Positions 16,503 to 26,363 are shown, numbered from the stretch's first letter. The stretch is DNA of 64,000 nucleotides from Deltaproteobacteria bacterium (GCA_021737785.1 JAIPDI010000027.1:1-64000), one strand, 5' to 3'. A program made the numbers and translations. Notes: generated by a model from the letters alone, not told the origin.

Positions 16503-16552
16503 AACCCCGTTCGGGTCTGTTTCCATGTGACCTGGGCGGGGTTATTTTTTTT
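16503..16552 (+). terminator. Riboswitch-controlled terminator before cobT
   Basis: AACCCCG (16,503-16,509) pairs with CGGGGTT (16,537-16,543), followed by A and eight T. It sits between the riboswitch and the cobT ribosome site (AAGGAGG, 16,553-16,559), the expected place for an expression platform. Confidence 0.8.
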
Positions 16553-16562
16553 AAGGAGGTAG

Positions 16563-17618
16563 ATGGATATGTGGAAACAAGACCTGAAGCGGGTTCAACC
16601 CGTCTCAACCCGGTGGTTTGGGGTGGCGCATGACCGGTGGGACAGCCTTACCAAGCCTAAGAAGAGCCTGGGGATGCTCGAAGAGATCGCCGCCCGGGTG
16701 GTGGCGATCAGGGAAGAAAACCTGCCGGCGATTTTGGGCAAGGAGGTGTTTGTATTCGCCGGCGACCACGGCGTCGTCTCAGAAGGAACCAGCCCCTATC
16801 CCCAGGAGGTGACCGGATTGATGGTGAGAAATTTCCTGCAGGGGGGCGCGGGCATCAATGTCCTGGCCCGATGTGCCGGGGCAGGGGTTACCATCGTCGA
16901 TATCGGAATGAAGGACGACCTCTCAGATGTCCAGGGTCTCGTCAGAAGGAATGTCAGGAGAGGGACCCGAAATATGGCGGAAGGCCCGGCAATGACGCTG
17001 AAAGAGACGGAGGCGGCGATCAATACGGGAGTGGACATGGCTGAAGCGGCCTTCAGGAGGGGGGCCTTCATGGTGGCCACAGGCGAGATGGGCATCGGAA
17101 ACACCACGCCCTCTGCGGCCCTCTTCTCAGTGCTCCTTCCGGCCACGGTCGAGGAGGTCACCGGGAGAGGGACCGGTCTCGATGATGACGGACTGAGGCG
17201 CAAGACGGCCGTTATCGCCAAGGCCCTGGAGGTAAACCGCCAGGCAATAGAAGACCCCCTTTCAGCGCTTTCCGCGGTAGGCGGCCTCGAGATCGCCGGG
17301 CTCTGCGGTCTCTGCATCGGAGGGGCGGCCAGACGGATGATGGTGGTTGTGGACGGCTTCATCTCCACTGCCGCGGCCCTGGTGGCCATGCGTCTCAATC
17401 CAGACATAAAAGAGTATCTGTTCTTCTCCCATCAATCCTCTGAAAAAGGACATGGACTTTTTTTTGAAAAGGAGGGCATCCGTCCGATCCTCGACCTGGG
17501 CCTCCGTCTCGGAGAGGGGACCGGCGCTGCCTTGGGCATGCAGATCATTGAAAATTCCCTGAGGCTCTACCGGGAGATGGCCACCTTTGAAGAGATGGGC
17601 ATCACGCCGGGGGCGTAG
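16563..17618 (+). CDS. cobT: Nicotinate-nucleotide:dimethylbenzimidazole phosphoribosyltransferase CobT
   Basis: A 351-residue enzyme that makes alpha-ribazole phosphate (or an analogue) for the lower ligand of cobalamin. Family landmarks are VFAGDHGVVSEGTSPYP, the glycine-rich GEMGIGNTTPSAAL, and the C-terminal LGEGTGAALGM that holds the catalytic glutamate. The length is the family norm. The ATG at 16,563 has AAGGAGG just upstream. It is under the cobalamin riboswitch and is followed 92 bases later by cobS, the next enzyme of the same branch. Confidence 0.95.
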   Translation: MDMWKQDLKRVQPVSTRWFGVAHDRWDSLTKPKKSLGMLEEIAARVVAIREENLPAILGKEVFVFAGDHGVVSEGTSPYPQEVTGLMVRNFLQGGAGINVLARCAGAGVTIVDIGMKDDLSDVQGLVRRNVRRGTRNMAEGPAMTLKETEAAINTGVDMAEAAFRRGAFMVATGEMGIGNTTPSAALFSVLLPATVEEVTGRGTGLDDDGLRRKTAVIAKALEVNRQAIEDPLSALSAVGGLEIAGLCGLCIGGAARRMMVVVDGFISTAAALVAMRLNPDIKEYLFFSHQSSEKGHGLFFEKEGIRPILDLGLRLGEGTGAALGMQIIENSLRLYREMATFEEMGITPGA

Positions 17619-17710
17619 TGGACTGACGATTGAAAATTTTCTATTGAAAATTGAAGACGGATGGTCCCCCGAAAGTAAAAAACCACATACATGAGCAATA
17701 GGATTGCCAT

Positions 17711-18514
17711 ATGACAACATCCACAAATCGCTTTTCACTGAACGGTCTCGGGACTGCGCTCAAGACCCTTACGGCCGTCCCCTGGCCGGGACGCGATGGG
17801 GATGATTTTGCCGCATCTCTTCTGTGGTTCCCGGTTGTCGGGCTCCTGTTGGGAGCTATCCTGTACGCCCTGAGTTTGCCATGGGAACTCCTCCCGGTCG
17901 CCCCGTGGCCTGCCGGGGCAGCCCTCCTTTTAACAGCCGCGGACGTCTGCCTCACGCGGGGGCTCCATCTGGATGGGCTGGCCGACTGGGCCGACTCCGT
18001 CGGGGGCCTTCTCGGAAGGGAGAAACGACTGGCCATCATGAAAGACACCGCCCTCGGGACCTTCGGGGGCCTGGCCCTGATCCTGGCCCTCTTGGCCAAA
18101 TGGATCGCCTTTGAAAGGCTCATCTCATGCGGCAATGCAGTCTGCCTGATCCCGGTCTTCATTATCTCGAGGACCATGATGGTGGAACTGATAACCACGC
18201 TCCCCTACGCCCGCACCACAGAGGGGATGGGCCGGCCGTTTGTTACTGGGGCATCCGCCCGGCAGCGGGTCCTGTCCCACGTGATAACGGCTTCGCTCTG
18301 CATTCTTTTCGGCCCTTTTTTTCTGCTCCTGTTCTGCCTGGGGTGGATAGAGACCCGGTTCTTCGGGATTCGTTGCCGGCACGCATTCGGGGGGATCACC
18401 GGGGATCTCCTCGGGACCGCCAATGAGATGGTGGCGATCACCCTGTTGATGATATGTGCGTTTGCGGGGAACGGCCTCCTCCCTTTTACCGGGTGGGGTT
18501 GGCTCTTCAAGTGA
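17711..18514 (+). CDS. cobS: Adenosylcobinamide-GDP ribazoletransferase CobS
   Basis: A 267-residue integral membrane enzyme that joins adenosylcobinamide-GDP and alpha-ribazole (or its phosphate) to finish cobalamin. The family metal-binding motif is LHLDGLADWADSVGG, preceded by LTAVPWPG near the N-terminus. About six hydrophobic segments follow. It lies downstream of cobT with no promoter or riboswitch of its own seen, so it should share the B12 control. No other cobalamin genes are in the window. Confidence 0.95.
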   Translation: MTTSTNRFSLNGLGTALKTLTAVPWPGRDGDDFAASLLWFPVVGLLLGAILYALSLPWELLPVAPWPAGAALLLTAADVCLTRGLHLDGLADWADSVGGLLGREKRLAIMKDTALGTFGGLALILALLAKWIAFERLISCGNAVCLIPVFIISRTMMVELITTLPYARTTEGMGRPFVTGASARQRVLSHVITASLCILFGPFFLLLFCLGWIETRFFGIRCRHAFGGITGDLLGTANEMVAITLLMICAFAGNGLLPFTGWGWLFK

Positions 18515-18932
18515 TCCCTCCGCGTCGGGCTGCCCTGTTTCCCCGGTTCCGGGCACCTTCTCGTTTTCAAACTCCTCAACCCCTCTCTGCCTGATCGAAA
18601 AAATGATGCGGGATTCCGGGATTAAAAAACGATGCATATGAACTCAATTAATTGTAGTTAACATTAATCATAATCCGTTTTTAACAATGTCGCTTGTTTT
18701 GGTTGCATCCGGAAGTGCTATGTGGTAGATTGGTCATAATGTTTCGAATCAGGACCCCCAGCACCTTGTGTGCGTCGGAAAGGCAGTCTGAATTCATAGG
18801 GGTTGGACCACGTGGGCATATCTCAACATCTTGGTGTCCTGTAATTTTTGAGGTTTCCAGAAGATACTTTTTATCGGGGGAGAAAATGAAGCAGGTGCTT
18901 ATCAATTTTGATTAAAAGGATTTGTGCTTTCC
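18515..18932. other. Gene-free stretch
   Basis: This 418-base region separates the convergent ends of cobS and the 486-residue ATP-grasp gene. The central part (about 18,640-18,690) is AT-rich (TTAATTGTAGTTAACATTAA). I see no family-like reading frame, strong terminator or RNA. Confidence 0.4.
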
Positions 18933-20393
18933 TCATTCATCATTCAAGCCGTAGATCCAGTCGAGCACCCTGCGGGCATGGGGGGTCAGGGCGGTCCCGG
19001 CATCTGAAACAGGGTAGGAAAAAAGGAGATGACACAGCCTTGAAAAGGAATCCCCAGAGATCCTCTCGCCGGTTCCTGATAGGGGCGGCCCATCCACCAC
19101 GACAAACTGGTTCTGGTTCCGGATATCCCGGTACCCTGTTCCCTCCCTGACAAACCGGACGGCCTTGTCTCTCGGCCCGGCCTCGTAGACGCCGGCCCGA
19201 AGCCCGAATCCCCGCACCTGTCGCCCATGGGGTGGAAAAAAGAGGAGGAGATGGCTCCCTTTCAGAGGCGTTTGATATCGCCTGTTCAGTTCTGCCACGT
19301 CTATCCGGTAGGGGAGATCCATGAACTCGAGGATATGGAATATGTCCAAGGGGATGATCCCGTTTTGGATATGGAGGAGCGAGACCATGGGAAACGCCCC
19401 GGTAAGGCGCGGGTTGATCTCGATGGGATAAACCCCTTCGGCCTTTTCATCGATCACGAAGTCGATTCCCAGGATCCCGCGGTATCCCAGGGCGGCCACA
19501 TATTTCCCGACCTTCTCGGCCTGTTTAATGGCCGCGGAACGAACCGCCGGAGCCCAGGGGTTCCCATCCCATACGTGGCCGCAGAATATGCCGTTCTCAG
19601 CGGGATTTGCGCAATAGGGGAGGTCGATGAGCTGTTTCTGGAGCCCTGATATCAGGATGCCGTGTCGCGTCACACAGACGGCCACGCTGGCCGCGATTCC
19701 CTTAACGAACCTACGGATCAGGGCAGATGTGAGACGGATATCCCGCCAGACATGCCCTTTCAACCGCTCCCTGAGCCGGTCATAGTCCTGTGCCGAACGG
19801 ATAAAGAAGGTCCCTCTCCCCCCGCCCTGGGCGATGTCCGGGAGCTGGACCACCAGCTCCGGTCCCAGGTCCCCGGCCCACACTGCGTAGTCCTTTTCAT
19901 GAAGGACTGCGATGGGTTGGATGGCGCCGGGCACCTGACAGAGATCCAGGTCCGCGGCCATCTGCTGAAAAAAGGCCCGCTCCCTGAGCCTGAGACGGAG
20001 GTCTGCCGGGTTGGCCAGGGGAATCCATCCCTCTTCCCTCGCCAGGTCCTTCAGATCCGGATAGCTCTGATACAGGAACAGGTACTTCAACCCCGGCAAA
20101 CTGTTCAGATAGCCCCTTGTCAGGGTATGGGCAAGGAGGGAGGCGGAATCGCGGCTCTGTTCCGGGAGCGTTCCCCCGGCTTCTTCCAGGCAGAAGATGT
20201 CGGTCCGTTTTCTCAGAAGGGGGAGGTCGGCGGTTCTGCTGACGGTTGCCACATGATAGGAGTCGAGAAAATAGGCGGGGACAATCCGTGAAAAGGCCGT
20301 TATGCTCACCCCGACCAAGCTGCCGGCAAGGGCTTGAAACCGTTTCCTGACGTGCTCCAACTCCTGCAAGAACATCGGCGTTACCCCGGCCAC
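18933..20393 (-). CDS. ATP-grasp ligase of unknown substrate
   Basis: A 486-residue protein whose middle third is an ATP-grasp fold: the ATP/Mg region IDFVIDEKAEGVYPIEINPR is clear, with LVVQLPDIAQGGGRGTFF as the nucleotide-binding loop. ATP-grasp enzymes join a carboxylate to an amine through an acyl phosphate. The N-terminal 130 residues and C-terminal 120 residues are not recognised. It is the last gene of a minus-strand run with an oligopeptide transporter, two other ATP-grasp enzymes and a radical SAM enzyme. It lies 18 bases after the transporter ATPase gene, so it is most likely part of that operon. The substrate is unknown. Confidence 0.75.
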   Translation of the reverse strand: MAGVTPMFLQELEHVRKRFQALAGSLVGVSITAFSRIVPAYFLDSYHVATVSRTADLPLLRKRTDIFCLEEAGGTLPEQSRDSASLLAHTLTRGYLNSLPGLKYLFLYQSYPDLKDLAREEGWIPLANPADLRLRLRERAFFQQMAADLDLCQVPGAIQPIAVLHEKDYAVWAGDLGPELVVQLPDIAQGGGRGTFFIRSAQDYDRLRERLKGHVWRDIRLTSALIRRFVKGIAASVAVCVTRHGILISGLQKQLIDLPYCANPAENGIFCGHVWDGNPWAPAVRSAAIKQAEKVGKYVAALGYRGILGIDFVIDEKAEGVYPIEINPRLTGAFPMVSLLHIQNGIIPLDIFHILEFMDLPYRIDVAELNRRYQTPLKGSHLLLFFPPHGRQVRGFGLRAGVYEAGPRDKAVRFVREGTGYRDIRNQNQFVVVDGPPLSGTGERISGDSFSRLCHLLFSYPVSDAGTALTPHARRVLDWIYGLNDE

Positions 20394-20411
20394 CGGACCC
20401 TCACAGCCGGG

Positions 20412-21449
20412 TCATTGGCCTTCGGCCAGACCATATGAAAAGGGGTTCAGACTGCTCTCACTGCTCCCCTGGCGAAAACAGGCGACCCAGCAGCCGGTCT
20501 TGATCTCGGTCAATCCGGGTTCTTTTCGGGCGCACAGGTCATTATCGGCGACCGCGCATCTCGGATAGAAGATGCACCCGTTGTCCTCTCTGTCCTCCTG
20601 ATCCTTGACGAGAAGGGTCCCGTACCGTCTGGCGTCTTTGCTGTGTCCGAACTTGGGAACGGCATCGATCAGGGCCTGGGTATAGGGGTGCCGGGGATTC
20701 TGGATGACCCCCTCCGCCGGGCCCAGCTCCACCAGATGCCCACGGTAGATAACGGCGATCCGATCACAGAGGTATCGGGCTGCGGCCAGACTGTGGGTAA
20801 TGAACATCTGGGTGACCCCGAGGTTCTTCCTCATGGTCAGCAGGATGTTGAATATCTGGGCCGAAATAGAGGCATCCAACATGGAGGTGGGCTCGTCCGC
20901 AATGACGAACTCGGGATTCAGGACCATGGCCCTGGCAATGGCCACCCGCTGCCGCTGGCCCCCGCTGAGTCGATGAGGATATCTGTAGAGATAATCATCG
21001 GGAGGTGAGAGACCGACCGCTTTTAAGGCTTCTCTGACCCTGTCCTTTCTATCGGAAGCCTTCCCCATCCGGTGGATTTTCAACGGCTCGGATACCGTAT
21101 CATAGATGGATCGCTGGGGATTCAGAGACTGATACGGATCTTGAAAGATCATCTGGACCTTTCGACGGAAGGCCTTAAGGGACCGCCCCTTTAATCTGCT
21201 CACCTCATGGGTGTCCAGGAATATGCGTCCGGACGTCATCTCCTCCAGTCTGACAATCAACCGTCCAGCGGTGGTCTTGCCGCTGCCGCTTTCTCCCACC
21301 AGCCCGAATATCTCCCCCTTAAATATATCGAGGGAAATGCGGTTGAGGGCAATGACGTCCTTCCCCGAACCCCGGAAAAGGTTTCCCTTGCCCCTGTAGA
21401 TCTTGTTGATGTTCCTCATCTGGAGAATCGGTCTGTTTTCTTCAGCCAT
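20412..21449 (-). CDS. Oligopeptide/dipeptide ABC transporter ATPase (OppF/DppF type)
   Basis: A 345-residue ATP-binding subunit. Walker A is GLVGESGSGKTTAGR, the signature motif is HRLSGGQRQRVAIARAMV, and Walker B is FVIADEPTSMLD. The C-terminal oligopeptide-transporter extension carries cysteines (GCIFYPRCAVADNDLC). The start at 21,449 (MAEENRP) is used because the longer frame overlaps the preceding gene with non-family sequence. It powers peptide uptake together with the OppD-type partner encoded just upstream. Confidence 0.92.
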   Translation of the reverse strand: MAEENRPILQMRNINKIYRGKGNLFRGSGKDVIALNRISLDIFKGEIFGLVGESGSGKTTAGRLIVRLEEMTSGRIFLDTHEVSRLKGRSLKAFRRKVQMIFQDPYQSLNPQRSIYDTVSEPLKIHRMGKASDRKDRVREALKAVGLSPPDDYLYRYPHRLSGGQRQRVAIARAMVLNPEFVIADEPTSMLDASISAQIFNILLTMRKNLGVTQMFITHSLAAARYLCDRIAVIYRGHLVELGPAEGVIQNPRHPYTQALIDAVPKFGHSKDARRYGTLLVKDQEDREDNGCIFYPRCAVADNDLCARKEPGLTEIKTGCWVACFRQGSSESSLNPFSYGLAEGQ

Positions 21450-21481
21450 TTTCAAGCTTCCAGTTTCCAATCTCGATCCCT

Positions 21482-22435
21482 TCAGACCCTGCAACAGAGA
21501 ACCCTGTGCCCTGAACCGATGTCCACCCACTGCGGGGGGGTACCTTTGCAGAACGTCTGGGACTCTGGACAGCGATCACAGAAACGGCACCCGATCGGCG
21601 GGCTGATCAGATTGGGCGTTTCCCCCGGAATCGGTATCAGGTCGGTCTTCTTGCCGGTCAGTGTGGGAAATGATGAGAGGAGGGCCTTTGTATAGGGATG
21701 GGCCGGAGTTTCAAACACGGTCTGCCACGGCCCGAGTTCCACCAACTGACCCGCATACATGACGCCGATGTCGTGACACATATCCGCCACGATGGAGATA
21801 TCGTGGGAGATGAATATGATGCCGATATTGAATTCCCGTTGCAGGGCCCTCACCTCATCCAGGATCTGATCCTGGACAATGACATCCAGGGCAGTGGTGG
21901 GTTCGTCGGCAATGATCACCTTGGGATGGCAGGCCAATGCCATGGCGATGACCGCCCGCTGTTTCATTCCGCCGCTATACTGGTGAGGGTAGTCTCTCAG
22001 ACGTTCCCGCGGGATCCCTACCAGATCGAAAAGCCCCTCCACCTGGGCAAGGGCCGCGTCCTTATCGAGGGATAAATTGTGGACCAGTATCGCCTCTGCG
22101 ATCTGATCTCCCACCCGTTGCACCGGGTTCAGGGCGTTCATGGCGGCCTGAAAGATCATGGCCATCTCCCGCCACCGGATGCGGCGTTTCTCCTCTTCCG
22201 ACATGGCCAGGGTGTTTCTTCCTTCCAGCAGAATGCGACCGTTTCTGACCGAGCCGTTGGGCGGAAGCAGCCCCATGAGGGCCATGCCGATGGTGGTCTT
22301 GCCGCAGCCAGATTCCCCTACCAGGCCGAGGGACTGTCCCTGCTCCAAGGCAAAGGACACCCCTTCCACGGCCTTCACGTAGCCTTTCCGTGTATTATAA
22401 CCGATGCTGATGTTGTCTACCTCTAATAGGGCCAT
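21482..22435 (-). CDS. Oligopeptide/dipeptide ABC transporter ATPase (OppD/DppD type)
   Basis: A 317-residue ATPase with Walker A GLVGESGCGKTTIGMAL, signature YSGGMKQRAVIAMALACHP and Walker B IIADEPTTALDV. It ends in the family cysteine cluster GCRFCDRCPESQTFC, which in some members binds iron-sulfur or zinc. Its ATG follows the stop of the upstream permease gene with no gap, indicating coupled translation. It pairs with the OppF-type ATPase. Confidence 0.93.
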   Translation of the reverse strand: MALLEVDNISIGYNTRKGYVKAVEGVSFALEQGQSLGLVGESGCGKTTIGMALMGLLPPNGSVRNGRILLEGRNTLAMSEEEKRRIRWREMAMIFQAAMNALNPVQRVGDQIAEAILVHNLSLDKDAALAQVEGLFDLVGIPRERLRDYPHQYSGGMKQRAVIAMALACHPKVIIADEPTTALDVIVQDQILDEVRALQREFNIGIIFISHDISIVADMCHDIGVMYAGQLVELGPWQTVFETPAHPYTKALLSSFPTLTGKKTDLIPIPGETPNLISPPIGCRFCDRCPESQTFCKGTPPQWVDIGSGHRVLCCRV

Positions 22436-23353
22436 CTAATCTGTCTGGTCCTCCTTCCTCAGCCTCGGATCGAGCACCTCGTCCATGGCCCTTCCCAACA
22501 TGTAAAAGGAAAGGGTGATCAACGAGATGCACATGCCCGGAGGGAGAAGCCAATAGGGCGCCTTGAACATATGGCCGGTCTTCCATACCCATTGGAGCAT
22601 CATGCCCCAGCTTACGGTCCCGGGATCTCCAAATCCCAGGAAGGCGAGGGCGGCCTCGGTGATAATGGCGGACGTGACCCTGAAGGTCATGAACAGGAAG
22701 GCGAGGGGAAGGACATTGGGCATTATATGCTGAAAAATAATCCGGGAATGGGAGGCTCCCGCCACCTTGGCAGCCTCGATAAAAGGCCGCTGCTTCAGTG
22801 AAAGGGTTTGGCCCCGGATGATCCGGGAGACCCCGGGCCACCTGAACAGGGCGATAATCAGGACAATGGTCCAGATATTGAGCTGACCGAATACCGCGGA
22901 AAGGATCAGGACCACCAGAAGGGTCGGCATGACCATGATCATGTCGGCCAGTCTCATGAGAAGGGTATCCATAAGCCGGCCCATGTATCCGGCCGTCATA
23001 CCGATGGCAACACCCAGGACAATACTCATGACCGCGGCTGAGATGCCCACCATGAAGGCCACCCGGGCCCCTGCCAGGAGTTGGCTCAGGATATCCCGAC
23101 CCATGAAGTCCGTCCCCAGCCAGTGTTTCAGGCTGGGAGGCGTGCAGCAGGTGATGTCCGGATCAACCCCGGTCATCGGGTTGTACATCGGATCTATCCA
23201 TGGTGGGATATAGCTGCACACGGCCATCAGGGCAAATAGGATCAGGAGAACCAGTCCGATCCTTCCCACGAGGCTCTGCTTGAATATGGACCAGCCTTCC
23301 AGGAAGCTGTTCAGCAGGGGATATTTTTCTCTGGCTGTCATAGGATCACTCAA
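22436..23353 (-). CDS. Oligopeptide ABC transporter permease (OppC/DppC type)
   Basis: A 305-residue inner-membrane permease with an N-terminal cytoplasmic tail, a first membrane segment (LVGRIGLVLLILFALMAVCS), a periplasmic loop and five more segments. The cytoplasmic EAA-like loop (EAAKVAGASHSRIIFQHIMP) contacts the ATPases. It is longer than OppB in its periplasmic loop (about 50-95), as usual for OppC. Confidence 0.93.
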   Translation of the reverse strand: MSDPMTAREKYPLLNSFLEGWSIFKQSLVGRIGLVLLILFALMAVCSYIPPWIDPMYNPMTGVDPDITCCTPPSLKHWLGTDFMGRDILSQLLAGARVAFMVGISAAVMSIVLGVAIGMTAGYMGRLMDTLLMRLADMIMVMPTLLVVLILSAVFGQLNIWTIVLIIALFRWPGVSRIIRGQTLSLKQRPFIEAAKVAGASHSRIIFQHIMPNVLPLAFLFMTFRVTSAIITEAALAFLGFGDPGTVSWGMMLQWVWKTGHMFKAPYWLLPPGMCISLITLSFYMLGRAMDEVLDPRLRKEDQTD

Positions 23354-23494
23354 ATCTCACTGCCGTGTCCGACGCCGATCGCTTTAAAATAACTTCAGGC
23401 ATTTTATCTACTTACCATTCTCAGGGTCCGCAACCCGCAATGGGTGATGGGTAACGCGTCCAAATTTCAAATATCTATGGTCAGGCATTTTCTG

Positions 23495-24472
23495 TTAATA
23501 CCGTATCCGCGGATCCAGATATGCATAGAGGACGTCCACCACCAAGTTGGAGACCAGGACCACTGCGGCAATCAGCAAGAAGGAGGCCTGGGCCAGGGGG
23601 TAATCGTTCTGGCTGACCGCGGACACCAGCTCCCTCCCGATGCCCGGCCAGGTGAAGACCGTCTCGGTCAATGCCCCCCCGTTGATGGAGAAGGCCAGGC
23701 TCAGGCCCACACTGGTGACCACCGGGAGGGCGGCGTTCGGGGCGGCATGCCGGTCCCGGATCACCTTTTCCTCAAGCCCTTTGGCCCTTGCGGTCAGTAT
23801 GTAGTCCTCTTTCAGGGTCTCCAGCATGCTGCTCCGCATGATCAGGAGGTAGGCCCCGAAGTGGATCAGGAAGAGGGTGGACAGGGGGAGGATCATGTGA
23901 TACGCGACATCCAAAGTCTTCCTAACAACGCCTGAATCCGGATCCAGCCATACGTCTTCCGAAATCATTCCGGTGATGGGGAACCAGTTAAACTTGTAGG
24001 AAAAGAGCCAGATCATGATGAGGGCAAGCCACGGCAAAAAGACCGTGTGGGTCACCAGGGCTCCGATGGTCAGGAAGGAATCGATCTTTTTTCCTTTGTG
24101 CCATGAAGCGATCTTGCCCAGGAATACGCCCACCAGTGCCGATAGTATAATGGATGTGGTGAACAACAGGACAGTGTTGGGGAGGCGGTTCCATATAATA
24201 TTGACCACCGGTTCCCCATAATGGAACGAAAATCCGAAATGACCGGTGAAAAAATTTTTGAGATAGACCAGATATTGTATTCCTAACGGCTTGTCCAGGC
24301 CCAGCTCGACCATGAGTCGATGGGCATCCTCAGGCGTCATATCCGGATCCACCATTCGCGATACCGGATCGCCCGGCGCCAGGCGGAACAGGAGGAAGAG
24401 CACCGTCAGGATGATGAAAAAGATAATGACGATCTGGACCAGTCTTCGGCCGATATATTTTCGCAGTTCCAT
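23495..24472 (-). CDS. Oligopeptide ABC transporter permease (OppB/DppB type)
   Basis: A 325-residue permease beginning MELRKYIGRRLVQIVIIFF, the standard OppB/DppB opening, with six membrane segments. The EAA-like loop is TARAKGLEEKVIRDRHAAPN and the C-terminus ends in the family pattern LYAYLDPRIRY. It stands between the binding protein gene and the OppC-type gene, separated by gaps of 97 and 141 bases that contain repeat words rather than promoters I could name. Confidence 0.93.
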   Translation of the reverse strand: MELRKYIGRRLVQIVIIFFIILTVLFLLFRLAPGDPVSRMVDPDMTPEDAHRLMVELGLDKPLGIQYLVYLKNFFTGHFGFSFHYGEPVVNIIWNRLPNTVLLFTTSIILSALVGVFLGKIASWHKGKKIDSFLTIGALVTHTVFLPWLALIMIWLFSYKFNWFPITGMISEDVWLDPDSGVVRKTLDVAYHMILPLSTLFLIHFGAYLLIMRSSMLETLKEDYILTARAKGLEEKVIRDRHAAPNAALPVVTSVGLSLAFSINGGALTETVFTWPGIGRELVSAVSQNDYPLAQASFLLIAAVVLVSNLVVDVLYAYLDPRIRY

Positions 24473-24479
24473 ATTTTCC

Positions 24480-24565
24480 CGCGTGGTGCATGGCGCAGAG
24501 CGCAGGGAGCAGGGGGCATGCAGGAAGACTTTCCGGTATGCACGATGCCCCTGGCGCTTTGCGCT
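24480..24565. repeat. GCGCAG/GGGCAT word repeats between transporter genes
   Basis: The gap between the binding protein and OppB genes consists of short repeated words (GCATGGCGCAGAGCGCAGGG, then AGCAGGGGGCATGCAG and GGCGCTTTGCGCTTAT). The style matches the words at 780-985 and 42,785-42,830. Confidence 0.5.
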
Positions 24566-24569
24566 TATA

Positions 24570-26309
24570 TCATTTGGCCGGTTTTAACTCGCAAAACGTC
24601 CAGACGCTGCCGATGCCCCCCAACATCTGAACCCATCCGGTAAACCGCCCTTTGCGTACGGCCTCAACCAGCTTCGGGTTGTAGAGGGGGAGATATGGGA
24701 CATCCTTCATGATGATCTTCTGCATCTCCCAAATCAATGCCTGCCGCTTGTCGCGGTCCATGGTGCGTGCGGATTCGTCGGCGATTTTGTCAAATTCCGG
24801 GTTGTTATACCCGCTCATATTCCATCCGCTGGGTTTGTCGTTGCGCGAGATGAAAAAATTCCGCAGGTAATCCGGGTCCAGGGAGAGATTGCCATATCCC
24901 AGGACAAATGCCTCAAATTCATGCCGGGCCTTTACCTGCTGCAGCAGTGCCCCGAAGGCCATCGGCTTGGAAAAAGCCGGGATGCCCAGCATCCTGAGCC
25001 ATTCCTGCATCATCATGCCGCACATGGCCCGGTGGGGGTCATAGTCGGCCGGAGGCGTCAAAATGGTGAATTTCTCCATGGGCCGGCCGTCCGGGTGCAT
25101 GATCCCATCGCCGTTCACCACCTTTCCCGAGGCCTCAACCGGATCGATCTGCCAGGTGTATCCCGCATCCCGAAGGATTTGAAAGGCCTTCCGGATACGC
25201 GCTTCCCTGTCGAGACCCACGGCGTATTTGGGAACATCCGGGCAGTACCAGAAGGTATTTCCCGCAGGGACGATGGAATACATCTTTGCCCCGTATCCCT
25301 GAAGGATCCGTTTGATGATGAAATCTTCATCCACCAGGGTGGCAACGGCCCTCCTCAGGTTCGGATCATTGAACGGCGGCTTCCTGACATTGAACCCCAT
25401 ATAGTAGAGGGAGCTCTTTTCGTTTTGAAATAACTCTATATCCGGATTGGCCCTCAAGTCCTCCATGTAACCGGGCTGAACGCCCCACCAGAACATATCG
25501 ATGCTCCCCTTCTTCAGGGCCAGAATGGCGGCGTCGGAGGTCCCGAAAATCTTGAAGATCACCCCGTCGATGTAGGGGCCCAGAAGTCGCCCATTGATGG
25601 TTTTACCGGTTCCGAAAAAATGGGGGTTCTTCTGAAGGAACAAATAAGATCCGTCCCGCCACTCCTTCAGAACGAACGGCCCGCTGCTGACCGGGATTTC
25701 TATTTTTTCATTGAGGAGCGTTCCCAGTGGCTTTTCGGTCTTTTTTGCGGCCTCAATCCGATCCACCCACTCTTTTTTCTGGACAATCGGGGTGGTCAGG
25801 CTTCGACTGACAAAGATGGCCTGCGGTTCCTTGAGGTAAAACTTTACCGTATGTTTGTCCGGGGTCTCTATCCTGTCGATGAAGTTCCACTTGGAATAAT
25901 ATTGCGGGATCTTGAACTCGTTGATGAAATTCGCCGTGAACGCCACATCCTCTGAGGTCAGTTCCGTGCCGTCAGACCACGTCGCGGGCCGGAGCTTGAT
26001 GGTATACGAGAGGTCTTTTTCATCAAAAAGGGGCTGTTCGGCCGCCAGCCAGGGAATCAGCATCAGGGTTTCCGGGTCCCGCACATAAAGGGGTTGGTAT
26101 AAAAGCCCCAGCACCTTTCGTGACCACGTATCGCTGGCCCGCCATACATTGAGGGTCTTGGGCTCTTCCAGAAAACCCATTTTGAGCATTTCTCCTGCAG
26201 CGGCATTGGAACCGGCAAAGAGAATGCCGGAAAATATCATGACCGCGCATGCGAGCATCAGGACCCAACCGCAGAAATCTTTCTCTCTTTTTTGATACAT
26301 AGGGTGCAT
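24570..26309 (-). CDS. Extracellular solute-binding protein, family 5 (peptide type)
   Basis: A 579-residue periplasmic protein. A signal peptide with a positively charged start and hydrophobic core precedes SNAAAGE. The family 5 fold is plain: PKTLNVWRASDTWS, LSYTIKLRPATWSDGTELTS, and a C-terminal AKTFDKIADES-like helix pattern. Family 5 proteins bind oligopeptides, dipeptides, nickel complexes and other ligands, so the substrate is not fixed. It is the receptor of the four-subunit transporter encoded immediately downstream. No lipoprotein cysteine is seen. Confidence 0.92.
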   Translation of the reverse strand: MHPMYQKREKDFCGWVLMLACAVMIFSGILFAGSNAAAGEMLKMGFLEEPKTLNVWRASDTWSRKVLGLLYQPLYVRDPETLMLIPWLAAEQPLFDEKDLSYTIKLRPATWSDGTELTSEDVAFTANFINEFKIPQYYSKWNFIDRIETPDKHTVKFYLKEPQAIFVSRSLTTPIVQKKEWVDRIEAAKKTEKPLGTLLNEKIEIPVSSGPFVLKEWRDGSYLFLQKNPHFFGTGKTINGRLLGPYIDGVIFKIFGTSDAAILALKKGSIDMFWWGVQPGYMEDLRANPDIELFQNEKSSLYYMGFNVRKPPFNDPNLRRAVATLVDEDFIIKRILQGYGAKMYSIVPAGNTFWYCPDVPKYAVGLDREARIRKAFQILRDAGYTWQIDPVEASGKVVNGDGIMHPDGRPMEKFTILTPPADYDPHRAMCGMMMQEWLRMLGIPAFSKPMAFGALLQQVKARHEFEAFVLGYGNLSLDPDYLRNFFISRNDKPSGWNMSGYNNPEFDKIADESARTMDRDKRQALIWEMQKIIMKDVPYLPLYNPKLVEAVRKGRFTGWVQMLGGIGSVWTFCELKPAK

Positions 26310-26363
26310 TGTTTTTCCCTTTCTTTGGTTAAATGGTTTTCTTCTTTATTGCGTTCGCCGAAA

